NCBI RefSeq assembly: GCF_900113635.1 | Contig: NZ_FOQA01000006.1 | Location: 1-64,000, forward strand | Length of the DNA stretch: 64,000 bases | Direction: 5' to 3' | Origin: Tindallia magadiensis | Lineage (GTDB): Bacteria > Bacillota > Clostridia > Peptostreptococcales > Tindalliaceae | In this document: positions 1 to 8,594 of the stretch, piece by piece | How the letters are laid out: the number at the start of each line of letters is the position of its first letter | Position numbering within the stretch: the first letter of the stretch is position 1 | Made by a program: the position numbers and the translations under genes | Notes under the pieces: generated by a model | Told to the model about the DNA's origin: nothing | Databases searched by the model: none | What the model saw: the letters and a program-made list of their open reading frames with translations, nothing else

Positions 1-209
1 TCTTAAATTCGGCTGAATAATGGGTTCTTTTTCTCATAAGTACAGTATAACTTAAATTTCGTTTTTATGTGTCTCACTCTATGGGTTCATTATACTTAGC
101 ACTAATGAATATATTAAGAAGTAGTGGAAGTTAGATTGTTACTAATATTCAAATTTAAGTAATATAATAAAATTTATAAGATCATAAAAACAAGTACTTA
201 ATTACAACT

Positions 210-2918
210 TCACAAATAATTATACTTAGCCTTAAGTAAAGCTACATCTTTATTATTATTTAACAATACCATGCTACCTAAGATTTTATTTTCAGTTTCA
301 GGCGACCAATATATCTTCAATTTTTCTCTTGCTCGTGTAATTGCAGTATAAAAGATATTATGAGAAATACGTTCTTCTGTTTCATTTGTTATAACTATCT
401 TTACAGAATTATATTCTAAGCCTTGCGCTTTGTGAATTGAAACCGCATATGCAATTTGGAAGGGAACAACTACATCTGAAGAATCATCATCTTCATCTGT
501 GCTCCTATACTTATTTACGCTAAATCTTATTATAGAATTCCCATTTAAGGATTGTCCAATTAACTCAAACTCATATCCATATGCATCTAATTCATTTATA
601 GCGATATCAAGTTCAATATCAAACCATATCTGATTTTCTACTATATTTATTTTAACAATCTGCCCCTTCATATTATTATAAATAAGTGGTGCAAACCTTT
701 CTGTTTCATTGAATAAAATTGGGTCTCCAATTTTATAAATATTAGTACTCCATTGTACTGATGTATTAGGATTACTATTTTGTAAAAAACGATTGATATT
801 ATTAATTCCATAAAGGCCATCGTAGTTCAAACATAAGATAATTTGATCATTTTCAGCTTGGTCAAATATTGACTCATCGAGTTTTGTAGAATAATTATTC
901 TTAACCAAAGGCTCGAGTATTGCTATATCAAGATTACGCACTCTATCCCACACTAATAATAAATTATCATCTGTACTTCTATATGGTTCTGTAAGTTCAA
1001 AAACAGATCCATTAGGGATAAAAGACTTTGCAATACTAAACCAGTTCCCAAAAGAAATAGATTCAATCTGAAATATATCTCCAACTAAAACAAGTAGTTT
1101 AAAATTTGCCTTTTCTAAAACTTTTCTCATATCCGAGTTACCGAGCGTGCTACACTCATCTATGACTAAAATATCGCATTCGGTATCTACAGTTTTATTA
1201 GATATAAAACTTGCAATCGTTTTAAAACTACTATTTCCAACTTTTACTTTACGCCGCAGATTATCGACGGCAGGATTAGTATTAGCAAGATAAATTTTAT
1301 TCTTATCAGCAAAGAAATTAGAAATATGATTTATTAATGTTGACTTTCCTGTTCCAGCTGAGCCATAAATAAAAGCAACTTTTGAGTTTGAAAACATTTG
1401 TCTTAGAGCAGTCTTTTTTTCATTGCAATCAATATCATAACTAGTTTTTTGTAACCAAGACTCTACCGAACTAGCGTATTGTCCAATACCTTCACATGCT
1501 AATTCTTTAAGTTTTTCAACTATGAAAGCACTATCATCTGCATATCCTTTAATATAAATATGGTTATTGAAAATTTCAAGTCGTCGATGATTATGTTTAA
1601 AATATAATTCGTTGTTGTATTGTTCTATAAGGCCTTCAATATTTTCGAAACCTTGAATATCTTTAATCGGGGTAAACAACATGCCTTCCGTTTCAGTATT
1701 ATTTTTGATATACCTAGCAAACAACTCATGTTCGCGGTCATTTATTGAAATACACTCAAACAAATCGTAAAGTCTTGGATTATGGTTTCTCAAAGACGTA
1801 TTATATGGCATCTTATCAAACGGAATACAGCCATAGCCTAAATGTAGATTTGACAGAGCATTACAAGAGTCTCTCCAAAACTGACGCTTTATCACTTTGT
1901 TATTTAATTTATAAAGTAGATAACGAATGATATTGCTGCCTGGTAAATCTTTCAATACAATTTCTCTGCATTGATCTAAGATATCAAAAAAATGTGTAAC
2001 CTTTGCTCGTGATGTTATAGATGATTTTACAAAATGAAAATAGTCTTCTGATGTTGTAATAAGCTCTGTAAGACTCATTTTTGTTGCGGTAAGAAATTTC
2101 ATTATTTCCTGATATTCTTTAGTCCCGCCATTTATTTTAGGATGACTTCCAAATATGTCCGCGAAATTATCTAATTCACATGGTCTTATAGAGACTGACC
2201 AATTATCAATCACTAGAATACTCATTGTTTTACCAAGAATTTCAATGTTATCGTTATGTATTGAAAACTTGACAGCATAATTACTTGATATATCTAAATT
2301 TGTGAAAGCAATAACCCTATCAAATTTGCTTGTCTTATTATTTGCAAGCGTAAAAGTTATCTCATAAAATATTTGTTGATGTACAAAAAATGGTTTAATT
2401 TTTTGGATATAATATCGCTCGTTGTAGTTGGCATTTGTAGAATTATTACTAGGCTGCGATACCTTTTCAGATATCTTTTCATAATAATCAGCTAATTGAG
2501 TATCATTACTTAATGGAAAATCCTCAATGTTTTCTAAAACCTCAAGACTATATGTGTCCCTTAGAAACATCTTTATTTTTAACAAATACTCATAATACTT
2601 GAGCATAAGTCGTTCAGAGCCACCCTCGTCAATAGTATAGTGTGATACTGATTTTTGTAGCAGATTATGAAATTTATTTAAAAATCTTAGATTACCACGA
2701 GTTTGCAAATATTTCAGTGCTGCAACATTTGTCTCATAATCATTTGGATCAACATCTGACCCATTTGCGTAAACTTTTATAGCAATATATTCAACAAAAT
2801 TACGGAGCTGTGCTAAAATATTTTGACTTAGTAAGCCACGATCAGATTCATCAAAACAATTAATATTCTTACATATATTTTTATTTGTGTTTAAAATCGC
2901 CAAGTCTATTTTTAGCAT
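210..2918 (-). CDS. RecD/UvrD-like superfamily 1 helicase with large uncharacterised N-terminus
   Basis: A 902-residue protein. The C-terminal half is a superfamily 1 helicase: Walker A GSAGTGKST near residue 517, Walker B LVIDECS near 586, motif III GDIFQIES near 612, a YRS motif near 640, then SIHKAQG near 826 and YTAITRARE near 859, typical of the UvrD_C_2 fold of RecD-like enzymes. The first ~490 residues match nothing I recognise and could hold a specificity or effector domain. The ATG has a strong ribosome-binding site, GGAGGTG, 8 bases upstream. It stands alone with no recB/recC or methylase beside it. DNA unwinding is inferred from the motifs; a role in phage defence or mobile-element maintenance is only suggested by the setting. 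Confidence 0.75.
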   Translation of the reverse strand: MLKIDLAILNTNKNICKNINCFDESDRGLLSQNILAQLRNFVEYIAIKVYANGSDVDPNDYETNVAALKYLQTRGNLRFLNKFHNLLQKSVSHYTIDEGGSERLMLKYYEYLLKIKMFLRDTYSLEVLENIEDFPLSNDTQLADYYEKISEKVSQPSNNSTNANYNERYYIQKIKPFFVHQQIFYEITFTLANNKTSKFDRVIAFTNLDISSNYAVKFSIHNDNIEILGKTMSILVIDNWSVSIRPCELDNFADIFGSHPKINGGTKEYQEIMKFLTATKMSLTELITTSEDYFHFVKSSITSRAKVTHFFDILDQCREIVLKDLPGSNIIRYLLYKLNNKVIKRQFWRDSCNALSNLHLGYGCIPFDKMPYNTSLRNHNPRLYDLFECISINDREHELFARYIKNNTETEGMLFTPIKDIQGFENIEGLIEQYNNELYFKHNHRRLEIFNNHIYIKGYADDSAFIVEKLKELACEGIGQYASSVESWLQKTSYDIDCNEKKTALRQMFSNSKVAFIYGSAGTGKSTLINHISNFFADKNKIYLANTNPAVDNLRRKVKVGNSSFKTIASFISNKTVDTECDILVIDECSTLGNSDMRKVLEKANFKLLVLVGDIFQIESISFGNWFSIAKSFIPNGSVFELTEPYRSTDDNLLLVWDRVRNLDIAILEPLVKNNYSTKLDESIFDQAENDQIILCLNYDGLYGINNINRFLQNSNPNTSVQWSTNIYKIGDPILFNETERFAPLIYNNMKGQIVKINIVENQIWFDIELDIAINELDAYGYEFELIGQSLNGNSIIRFSVNKYRSTDEDDDSSDVVVPFQIAYAVSIHKAQGLEYNSVKIVITNETEERISHNIFYTAITRAREKLKIYWSPETENKILGSMVLLNNNKDVALLKAKYNYL

Positions 2919-3123
2919 TAATTACACCTCCGTGTTTTTGATATAATTGAACAACTGAATTATTTCTCTATATAAAGCTAAATATTTAATAATAGTTTTT
3001 GTAAATTCAGCTTTCATTATTGCTATAATGTGTACTTATTTTCTTTCCCTAGTGACTTTATTTCCATCTCTTCTAATTCCGAAATATAACTTTTCTCCGA
3101 TTTAGTATTTCCCATAAAAAAAA

Positions 3124-3311
3124 GTATAGGAAGTTTTTTTCAACTTCTACTTGTTTAAAAATAATTCTTATATCTTTACCAATCGCACTTCTATTACTCT
3201 GGAGCAATTAACCTTTTAATCAACTGGCAATCAAACAATACTGTTATCAAAAGAAGTTTCTGTTTTTATCAATCCATCTACGGTCTGGTATATTATAATT
3301 TCAGAGTTCAT
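3124..3311 (-). pseudogene. RhuM-family gene remnant (two stops, one frameshift)
   Basis: Reading from ATG 3311, the frame gives MNSEIIIYQTVDGLIKTETS followed by FDNSIV, which resembles the start of RhuM-family proteins. It then hits TGA at 3231-3233, where the family has Trp, continues LPVD, and hits TAA where the family often has Gln. From 3204 down to 3124 another frame reads LLQSNRSAIGKDIRIIFK and then QVEVEK, matching the next conserved RhuM block (LFxRxRSxIxKHIxNIFKEGEL). The order and spacing of the blocks are right, so this is one gene broken by two stop codons and a frameshift and truncated after about 65 codons. Function lost. RhuM genes are common on islands near restriction and toxin systems. 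Confidence 0.6.
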
Positions 3312-3375
3312 TTCAAGCTCCTTGCACACTTTGCATTTATTATATATGTTTCATAAAAATATTCCTAGTATTATA

Positions 3376-3424
3376 ATAAAAAAGACTAAGTTTTCATGTC
3401 ATTTTATTGACTCAGACTTAGTCT
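3376..3424 (-). terminator. Rho-independent terminator of rlmD
   Basis: On the minus strand, 9-base arms AGACTAAGT and ACTTAGTCT (3416-3424 and 3383-3391) enclose a 24-base loop and are followed by a T-rich run at 3382-3376. It lies 57 bases after the rlmD stop. The long loop makes it weaker than a classical terminator. Confidence 0.6.
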
Positions 3425-3480
3425 CTAATATTTATGATATTTTATTAAACTCAATTATTTATTTGATGTGATTCAATCAA

Positions 3481-5148
3481 CTATATTATAGCAAAATACT
3501 TCAAGGCATCCTTAATTGCTTTCACCTTCTCTGGTGTTGGATGTTTCTTTGGATTTTTTAATTCTTCTACTGCATTAGGGGCATCATGCATGGGCAATCC
3601 TAAATCCTTTTTTACTTCTGCAATATAGGAAGTGTGTACCTTAAAGCCATATTTACTTTCAATATACTCTTGTATCGTCTTATAGGTTACTCTTTCGCTT
3701 GGTCTTTGATCTTCAGCTTTTTCAACAATCTTGCCCACAGGAATTTTCCCTTCACCTTCGCCAAACTCCACATTTACGTTGATATCTGTGTCTGCTTTTT
3801 TGTGGGAAAGAAGTACTACCGTCTCAACGTGAACTGTGTTTGAAAAAAGGTCTACGGGCTGGATTATTTCTACATTGTATCCCTTATCCTCCAAGTATTT
3901 TAAGTCTCTGGCTAAGGTCGAAGGATTACATGAAACATAAACTATTTTTTGAGGGGATAAGGTTACCATTGCTTCCAAAACAGCTTCATCGCAACCTTTC
4001 CTGGGAGGATCAACCACTACTACTTCTGGCTTTGCTTTTTGCATTGCTAGTTCAGGAATAAAAACCTCCGCATCAGCTGCATGAAATTCTGCATTTGTAA
4101 TGTGGTTTCTTTTGGCGTTTATTCTTGCGTCTTGCACGGCTGCCTCTACATTTTCAACGCCTATTACTTTTTCTGCTGTTCTTGCCATTAAAAGAGAGAT
4201 GGTTCCAATTCCACAATATACATCCAAAACCGTCTCGTTTCCTTCCAAAGCTGCCATTTCAACTACTTGCTCATAGAGAATTTCTGTTTGGATTGGGTTT
4301 ACCTGATAGAATGCATGGGGTGAAATTTGGAATTCCAGATTACAGAGAGTATCCACAATATATTCCCGTCCATAAAGCACTCTGTTTTTTGAACCCATGA
4401 TGACATTGGTTTTTTTCGTATTTTTGTTGATCACGATACTTTTAACATGAGGAAATGCCTGGGTTATTTGGGCGATTAATTCTTTTTCCTTAGGCAAACT
4501 CTCTCCGTTAATCACTAAGATAAGCATTTGTTCCTCTGATTGAAATCCTACCTTTGTCACTAAATGGCGCAACAAGCCTTTTCCTGTTTTTTCGTTATAA
4601 ATAGAAACCTTATTTTCCCTAATATACTTTTTGAGCATTTTAATGACATCTTTATTGAAGGGATGTTGTATCTTACAATCATCTATGCTCACAATATCAT
4701 GACTTCCTCGTTGAAAAAAACCAATGACTGTTTCGCCATCTTCCAGACCAATGGGAAACTGTGCTTTGTTTCGATATCGATAAGGCTCTTTCATTCCTAA
4801 GATTGGTCTTATTTCCTTGTTTATTTTTCCAATTCTTTGAATGGCGTCCCGTACTTTTTTGTCTTTATATTTTAGCTGTGCTTCGTACTTAAGCGTTAAC
4901 GTTTGACATCCTCCGCAGTGATGATGATAGGGACAGACTGATTCTACACGATCCTCGGACGGTTCGATGAGTTCCACAAGAGATGCATGACCAAAGTTCT
5001 TTCTTTTTTTATCCACTCTCACTTTCACCAAATCACCCGGTATGGTTCCCGGTATAAATAGTGGAAAGCCTTCAACTTTTCCAACGCCTTCCCCCTGATG
5101 AGTCAGATCTTCTATTGTGACCGTATATAATTCTTGTTCTTTTAACAT
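3481..5148 (-). CDS. rlmD: 23S rRNA (uracil-C5)-methyltransferase, RlmD/RumA type, with C-terminal extension
   Basis: SAM-dependent 5-methyluridine methyltransferase of 23S rRNA. An N-terminal TRAM domain (about residues 1-60) is followed by a [4Fe-4S] cysteine set (CPYHHHCGGC near 72), then the Rossmann methyltransferase core with LDVYCGIGT, VVVDPPRKG and the catalytic-cysteine motif SCNPSTLARDL near residue 406. The core ends near residue 450; the remaining ~105 residues (from about KKADTDINVNVEFGEGEG) are an extension absent from standard RlmD (about 450 residues). I recall similar tails in other clostridial homologues. I chose ATG 5148 (AAAGGAAG ribosome-binding site) over ATG 5166, which has none. 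RlmD versus RlmCD specificity cannot be settled from sequence. Confidence 0.85.
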   Translation of the reverse strand: MLKEQELYTVTIEDLTHQGEGVGKVEGFPLFIPGTIPGDLVKVRVDKKRKNFGHASLVELIEPSEDRVESVCPYHHHCGGCQTLTLKYEAQLKYKDKKVRDAIQRIGKINKEIRPILGMKEPYRYRNKAQFPIGLEDGETVIGFFQRGSHDIVSIDDCKIQHPFNKDVIKMLKKYIRENKVSIYNEKTGKGLLRHLVTKVGFQSEEQMLILVINGESLPKEKELIAQITQAFPHVKSIVINKNTKKTNVIMGSKNRVLYGREYIVDTLCNLEFQISPHAFYQVNPIQTEILYEQVVEMAALEGNETVLDVYCGIGTISLLMARTAEKVIGVENVEAAVQDARINAKRNHITNAEFHAADAEVFIPELAMQKAKPEVVVVDPPRKGCDEAVLEAMVTLSPQKIVYVSCNPSTLARDLKYLEDKGYNVEIIQPVDLFSNTVHVETVVLLSHKKADTDINVNVEFGEGEGKIPVGKIVEKAEDQRPSERVTYKTIQEYIESKYGFKVHTSYIAEVKKDLGLPMHDAPNAVEELKNPKKHPTPEKVKAIKDALKYFAII

Positions 5149-5257
5149 CTTTTTCTTCCTTTCCATCTATGCCTGCTAGTAAATTTTTTTCCTTCGCTTG
5201 TTTCTATCATTATGATATCATATAATTATTAATGTTCCTCTCAATAATTTGTTCGAT

Positions 5258-5304
5258 CCTTCTGATGGAGTTAACATTCCACTAGAAGCTAAAATCCTGT
5301 TTTT
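5258..5304 (+). ncRNA. Conserved hairpin motif, copy A, in the leader of the GerM-like gene
   Basis: A two-part hairpin: CTTCT (5259-5263) pairs with AGAAG (5284-5288), and TGGAG (5266-5270) pairs with TTCCA (5277-5281) around a TTAACA loop. It is followed by CTAAA-ATCCTGTTTT. About 80% of it matches a second copy at 30699-30745, including a G-C to G-U change inside the stem. It ends about 20 bases before the GerM-like start codon, so it could be a cis-acting leader element. It could equally be transcribed the other way, upstream of rlmD. I cannot assign it to a known RNA family. Confidence 0.4.
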
Positions 5305-5323
5305 AAGAAAGTGAGTGGCTTCG

Positions 5324-6655
5324 ATGCGAAAAATTATATCATCATTCTTGCTTATTCTTGCACTTGCCTTTGTTGGGGCTGGATTGCCTCTTTATATGGA
5401 TAGTATCGATTTGGAGCTAGACTTATCTTCTGATGCTCCAGATGTAGATAAAGAAGTAGATCTTCATTATTCTTTGGAACATCAGGAATTAAGTGCCTCT
5501 GAGCATCTTATTGAATTCACGATTGATTTAAGCGATGTATCGGAAGATCTCCATCCTACTTCTTCTGGTTTATTAGAGATCTCTTTATTACAAAATGACC
5601 AGAAAGTAAGGGATGTTTCGGATGAATCCTTCCAAGCTGATATCCAGATAGACCAGCATGAAAATCCCCATGCTTTGTCTGGATCGATCCATTTGTTTCC
5701 TGAGGCTTTTCAAGCACCTGATGGGGATTATAGGCTGCAAGTTCGGTTTTTGTCAGCGGATTCCAGTGATTTGATACCACCAAAAGAAATTCCTTTATCC
5801 TTTTCTTCTATCAAAATGTATTCATCAGCTGTATGGGATGCACCGCCTAATACAACGGCTTTAACACTTTATTTTCCAGAAGAAGAGCATGAGCACCTTA
5901 TTCCTATCACACGATTTGTTCCAAGAACCAATACGACTTTAAGAGAAACTGTCACTCAGTTGGAACAGGGCCCTGCTGATCATCTTGGTTTAGCACTTGG
6001 CTCACCTATCCCAAGAGTGCCTCGTATCCATCTTTCTGCCGGTGTCACCAGCCTGTATCTTACTAGTCCATCAGAACCATATAGTGTAGATCCTTCCATT
6101 GCTCGAACAGCCGCTTACAGCCTAATAGAATCCTTAGGCTCTATTAATGAAGTTCGCGAAATTCAGTTTTACTTTGATAATCAGATCATCGCCGAAGGAT
6201 TCAAAGGATTAAATACGAGCGAAAGGTTTTATCCTTCTCAAGGGATTTCTTATTTCCCTGCTTTTGTAGGAACGGAGGGAAGGGCTTTGCTATTCCCTGT
6301 ATACACGGATCAGGCGGATATTGCTCTTTTGTTAGAGAATTTGAAATACCACAATCAGCATGATTTCTATCATCACCGTGTTCAGCCAACGATACCGCAT
6401 TTTGTTGAGTTATTGAATCATGAAATCTTAGAAGATCGATTAGTACTGAATTTCAATCCTGCCTTCGAGGAATATATCACGCAACATCCTGTTCATGGAA
6501 AGATGATGATGGATAGCATCTTATTAACAGTAGGATCTTTACCGGAAATTAATTTTGTGGAATTTCTAACGGAAGGTGAACCGGTTCATTGGCCAGCTGA
6601 CATGAATCTAGAGTCGCCACTGCCAATTCCTCCATATGTTAATCCGGAAAACTAG
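5324..6655 (+). CDS. GerM-like sporulation/germination protein (two GerMN domains)
   Basis: A 443-residue exported protein. Residues 1-22 form a signal peptide (MRKIISSFLLILALAFVGAG). After an acidic linker and an N-terminal beta-rich region (about 30-170), two GerMN-type modules follow: one at about 180-300, with the LTLYFPEEE start and the YLTSPSEP / TAAYSLIESL core, and a second at about 315-435. GerMN domains occur in GerM of Bacillus, needed for sporulation and germination; a role in the forespore envelope is inferred. ATG 5324 directly begins the signal peptide; GTG 5315 is a possible alternative start. It is one of only two real plus-strand genes in the window and is preceded by a conserved hairpin motif. 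Confidence 0.7.
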   Translation: MRKIISSFLLILALAFVGAGLPLYMDSIDLELDLSSDAPDVDKEVDLHYSLEHQELSASEHLIEFTIDLSDVSEDLHPTSSGLLEISLLQNDQKVRDVSDESFQADIQIDQHENPHALSGSIHLFPEAFQAPDGDYRLQVRFLSADSSDLIPPKEIPLSFSSIKMYSSAVWDAPPNTTALTLYFPEEEHEHLIPITRFVPRTNTTLRETVTQLEQGPADHLGLALGSPIPRVPRIHLSAGVTSLYLTSPSEPYSVDPSIARTAAYSLIESLGSINEVREIQFYFDNQIIAEGFKGLNTSERFYPSQGISYFPAFVGTEGRALLFPVYTDQADIALLLENLKYHNQHDFYHHRVQPTIPHFVELLNHEILEDRLVLNFNPAFEEYITQHPVHGKMMMDSILLTVGSLPEINFVEFLTEGEPVHWPADMNLESPLPIPPYVNPEN

Positions 6656-6660
6656 ACAAG

Positions 6661-6689
6661 AAAAAAGAGCCGACCTTTGGGCAGGCTCT
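6661..6689 (-). terminator. Second terminator downstream of pyk
   Basis: On the minus strand, AGAGCC pairs with GGCTCT around a 12-base loop and is followed by six T. It backs up the larger hairpin at 6713-6766 at the end of the long murB-to-pyk operon. The plus strand has no T-run here. Confidence 0.65.
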
Positions 6690-6712
6690 CCAGACAAAAT
6701 GTCTGTATTCAT

Positions 6713-6766
6713 AAAAAAAGGGAGAGGATGTGTTACGAGTTAATCATAACACGATTCTTTCCCTTT
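6713..6766. terminator. Bidirectional terminator between the GerM-like gene and pyk
   Basis: Arms AAAGGGA (6717-6723) and TCCCTTT (6760-6766), with an inner stem GTGTTA/TAACAC (6730-6735, 6747-6752). On the minus strand it is followed by seven T, so it ends pyk transcripts; on the plus strand a CCCTTTTATATT tail could end the GerM-like transcript. The two convergent genes share it. Confidence 0.75.
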
Positions 6767-6803
6767 TATATTACCAACAAGTTAATATTGTGTTAAGAAA
6801 AAA

Positions 6804-8561
6804 TTACAGAACCCTAGTTCTCCCACTATATATTTGCCCACGAGCTGTGTCAACCGTCACTACATCGCCATCTTTTAGGGTTTTTGTAGCGTCATGAGCA
6901 CCAACGACTGTTGGTGTATGAATATTGAGCCCAATAACAGCCGCATGACTTGTCAAACCACCGGCCTCCACGATTAATGCACCTGCTTTTTCCATGACAG
7001 GAACCATTTCCGCATCTGTAAACTCACTTACCAGCACATCTCCTTCTTGAAGTTTTTCCCAAGTTGATGGATCTTCTGTCAGGATTTTTACAGTACCTGT
7101 ATAGCTCTCACTACCAATCCCTGTTCCGTTTACGATGACTTCTCCTACGATATGGGCTTTAATAAGGTTTGTTGTACCTGCAATGCCTACGGGTACACCA
7201 GCCGTAATCACTACCAGGTCTCCTCTTTCAATCAAATTGCATTCTAAGGCTTTTGCTATTGAAGTGTCTATGATATCATCTGTAGACTCAAGGTAATCTG
7301 TTAAAACAGCATAGGTACCCCAGCTTAGGGCCAGCTGCCGTGTCACCTGACGATCTGTTGTTGCTGCAATCACCATTTGAGAGGGTCTGAACTTTGATAC
7401 CATTCGGGCCGTATGACCAGATGAGGTGGCTGTAATAATAGCGGCCGCATCTAAATCCATTGCTATATGGGTAGTAGCATCACTAATAGCATCTGTCATA
7501 CTGGTTTCTTTATCATTCGCTTTTTGTCTCATTACGTCACGATAGTTAATGGAAGCTTCCGTACGCATAGCAATCTGAGTCATCATTTGAACAGCTTCTA
7601 CAGGGTATTTACCTGCTGCCGTTTCCCCAGAAAGCATAATGGCATCTGTTCCATCTAAAATGGCATTTGCTACGTCTGTTGCTTCTGCTCTAGTAGGTCT
7701 TGGATTTCGTATCATAGAATCCAGCATTTGTGTTGCTGTGATCACTGGCTTTCCAACACGATTACATCTTCGAATCATGTCTTTTTGTGCTAGCGGTATT
7801 TCTTCTGTCGGTATTTCTACTCCTAAATCACCTCTTGCCACCATAATGCCATCACTGGCTTCTATGATTTCAGCCAGGTTGTCTATCCCTTCCTGGTTTT
7901 CTATTTTAGATATGATTTTGATCTTTTCAGCATTGTTTTCTTCTAATATTTCTCTGATAGCCAGCACATCACTTGCTTTCCTAACAAAAGAAGCTGCAAT
8001 AAAGTCGATTCCATTTTTAATACCAAATTCTATATCTGCTTTATCTTTATCCGTAATGGCTGGTAAGTTTATCTTAACACCCGGCACATTAACACCTTTA
8101 TGATTTTTAACTTCTCCTGCATTTTCCACTCGACAGTAAATATCGGTCTGATCTTTGATTTCTTTTACCTGCAGGGAAACTAGTCCGTCATCAATCAAAA
8201 TTGTATCACCAGGCTTTACATCCTGTGCTAACGCTTTGTAGCTAACGCTGCATATTTCTTTTGTTCCTTCAACTTCTCTGGTAGTTAGAATATATTCTTG
8301 TCCTTCTTCCAATTGAACGGATGGTTCTTGAAAGCTTCCCGTACGAATTTCCGGTCCTTTTGTATCCAAAAGGATTGCAATAGGTTTTCTTATTTCACGC
8401 CGAACTTCTTTAATCACATCGATTCGAGCTTGATGCTCCTGATGCGTTCCATGAGAAAAGTTCAAACGAGCCACATTTAAACCACTATTGACCAATGCTT
8501 CAAAAACATCTTTTCTTTCACTGGCTGGTCCAATCGTACATACAATTTTGGTTTTTTTCAT
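6804..8561 (-). CDS. pyk: Pyruvate kinase with C-terminal PEP-utiliser domain
   Basis: Makes pyruvate and ATP from phosphoenolpyruvate and ADP, the last step of glycolysis. The barrel carries TKIVCTIGPAS, LDTKGPEIRTG, the substrate-binding signature ISKIENQEGIDNLAEI with MVARGDLGVEIP near residues 215-260, and MLDSM. At 585 residues it is about 110 longer than E. coli PykF because of a C-terminal domain ending in GGLTSHAAVIGL and GDVVTVDTARGQIYSG, the PEP-utilising mobile-domain fold also fused to Bacillus pyruvate kinases. ATG has AAGGAGG 9 bases upstream. It is the last gene of its operon, 33 bases after pfkA, and two terminators follow. Confidence 0.95.
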   Translation of the reverse strand: MKKTKIVCTIGPASERKDVFEALVNSGLNVARLNFSHGTHQEHQARIDVIKEVRREIRKPIAILLDTKGPEIRTGSFQEPSVQLEEGQEYILTTREVEGTKEICSVSYKALAQDVKPGDTILIDDGLVSLQVKEIKDQTDIYCRVENAGEVKNHKGVNVPGVKINLPAITDKDKADIEFGIKNGIDFIAASFVRKASDVLAIREILEENNAEKIKIISKIENQEGIDNLAEIIEASDGIMVARGDLGVEIPTEEIPLAQKDMIRRCNRVGKPVITATQMLDSMIRNPRPTRAEATDVANAILDGTDAIMLSGETAAGKYPVEAVQMMTQIAMRTEASINYRDVMRQKANDKETSMTDAISDATTHIAMDLDAAAIITATSSGHTARMVSKFRPSQMVIAATTDRQVTRQLALSWGTYAVLTDYLESTDDIIDTSIAKALECNLIERGDLVVITAGVPVGIAGTTNLIKAHIVGEVIVNGTGIGSESYTGTVKILTEDPSTWEKLQEGDVLVSEFTDAEMVPVMEKAGALIVEAGGLTSHAAVIGLNIHTPTVVGAHDATKTLKDGDVVTVDTARGQIYSGRTRVL

Positions 8562-8594
8562 TCACCCTGCCTCCTTCAGTCTTACTTCTTTTCT

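Larger units (their letters stand above)
1..3376. other. A+T-rich accessory segment (candidate island remnant)
   Basis: This segment is visibly richer in A and T than the rest of the window. It holds one large isolated helicase gene, the debris of a RhuM-family gene and otherwise noncoding DNA, and it ends at the rlmD terminator. Helicase and RhuM genes are commonly found in accessory or defence regions, so I infer a horizontally acquired or decaying island whose other end lies left of the window. Positions 1-209 show no gene, repeat or tRNA that I recognise. No attachment site or transposase is visible. The compositional contrast was judged by eye only. Confidence 0.4.

Noticed and set aside
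7639-8103. 154-codon open frame on the plus strand
   Set aside because: It is antisense to the highly conserved pyk gene, has no ribosome-binding site and its translation matches no family; a shadow ORF.
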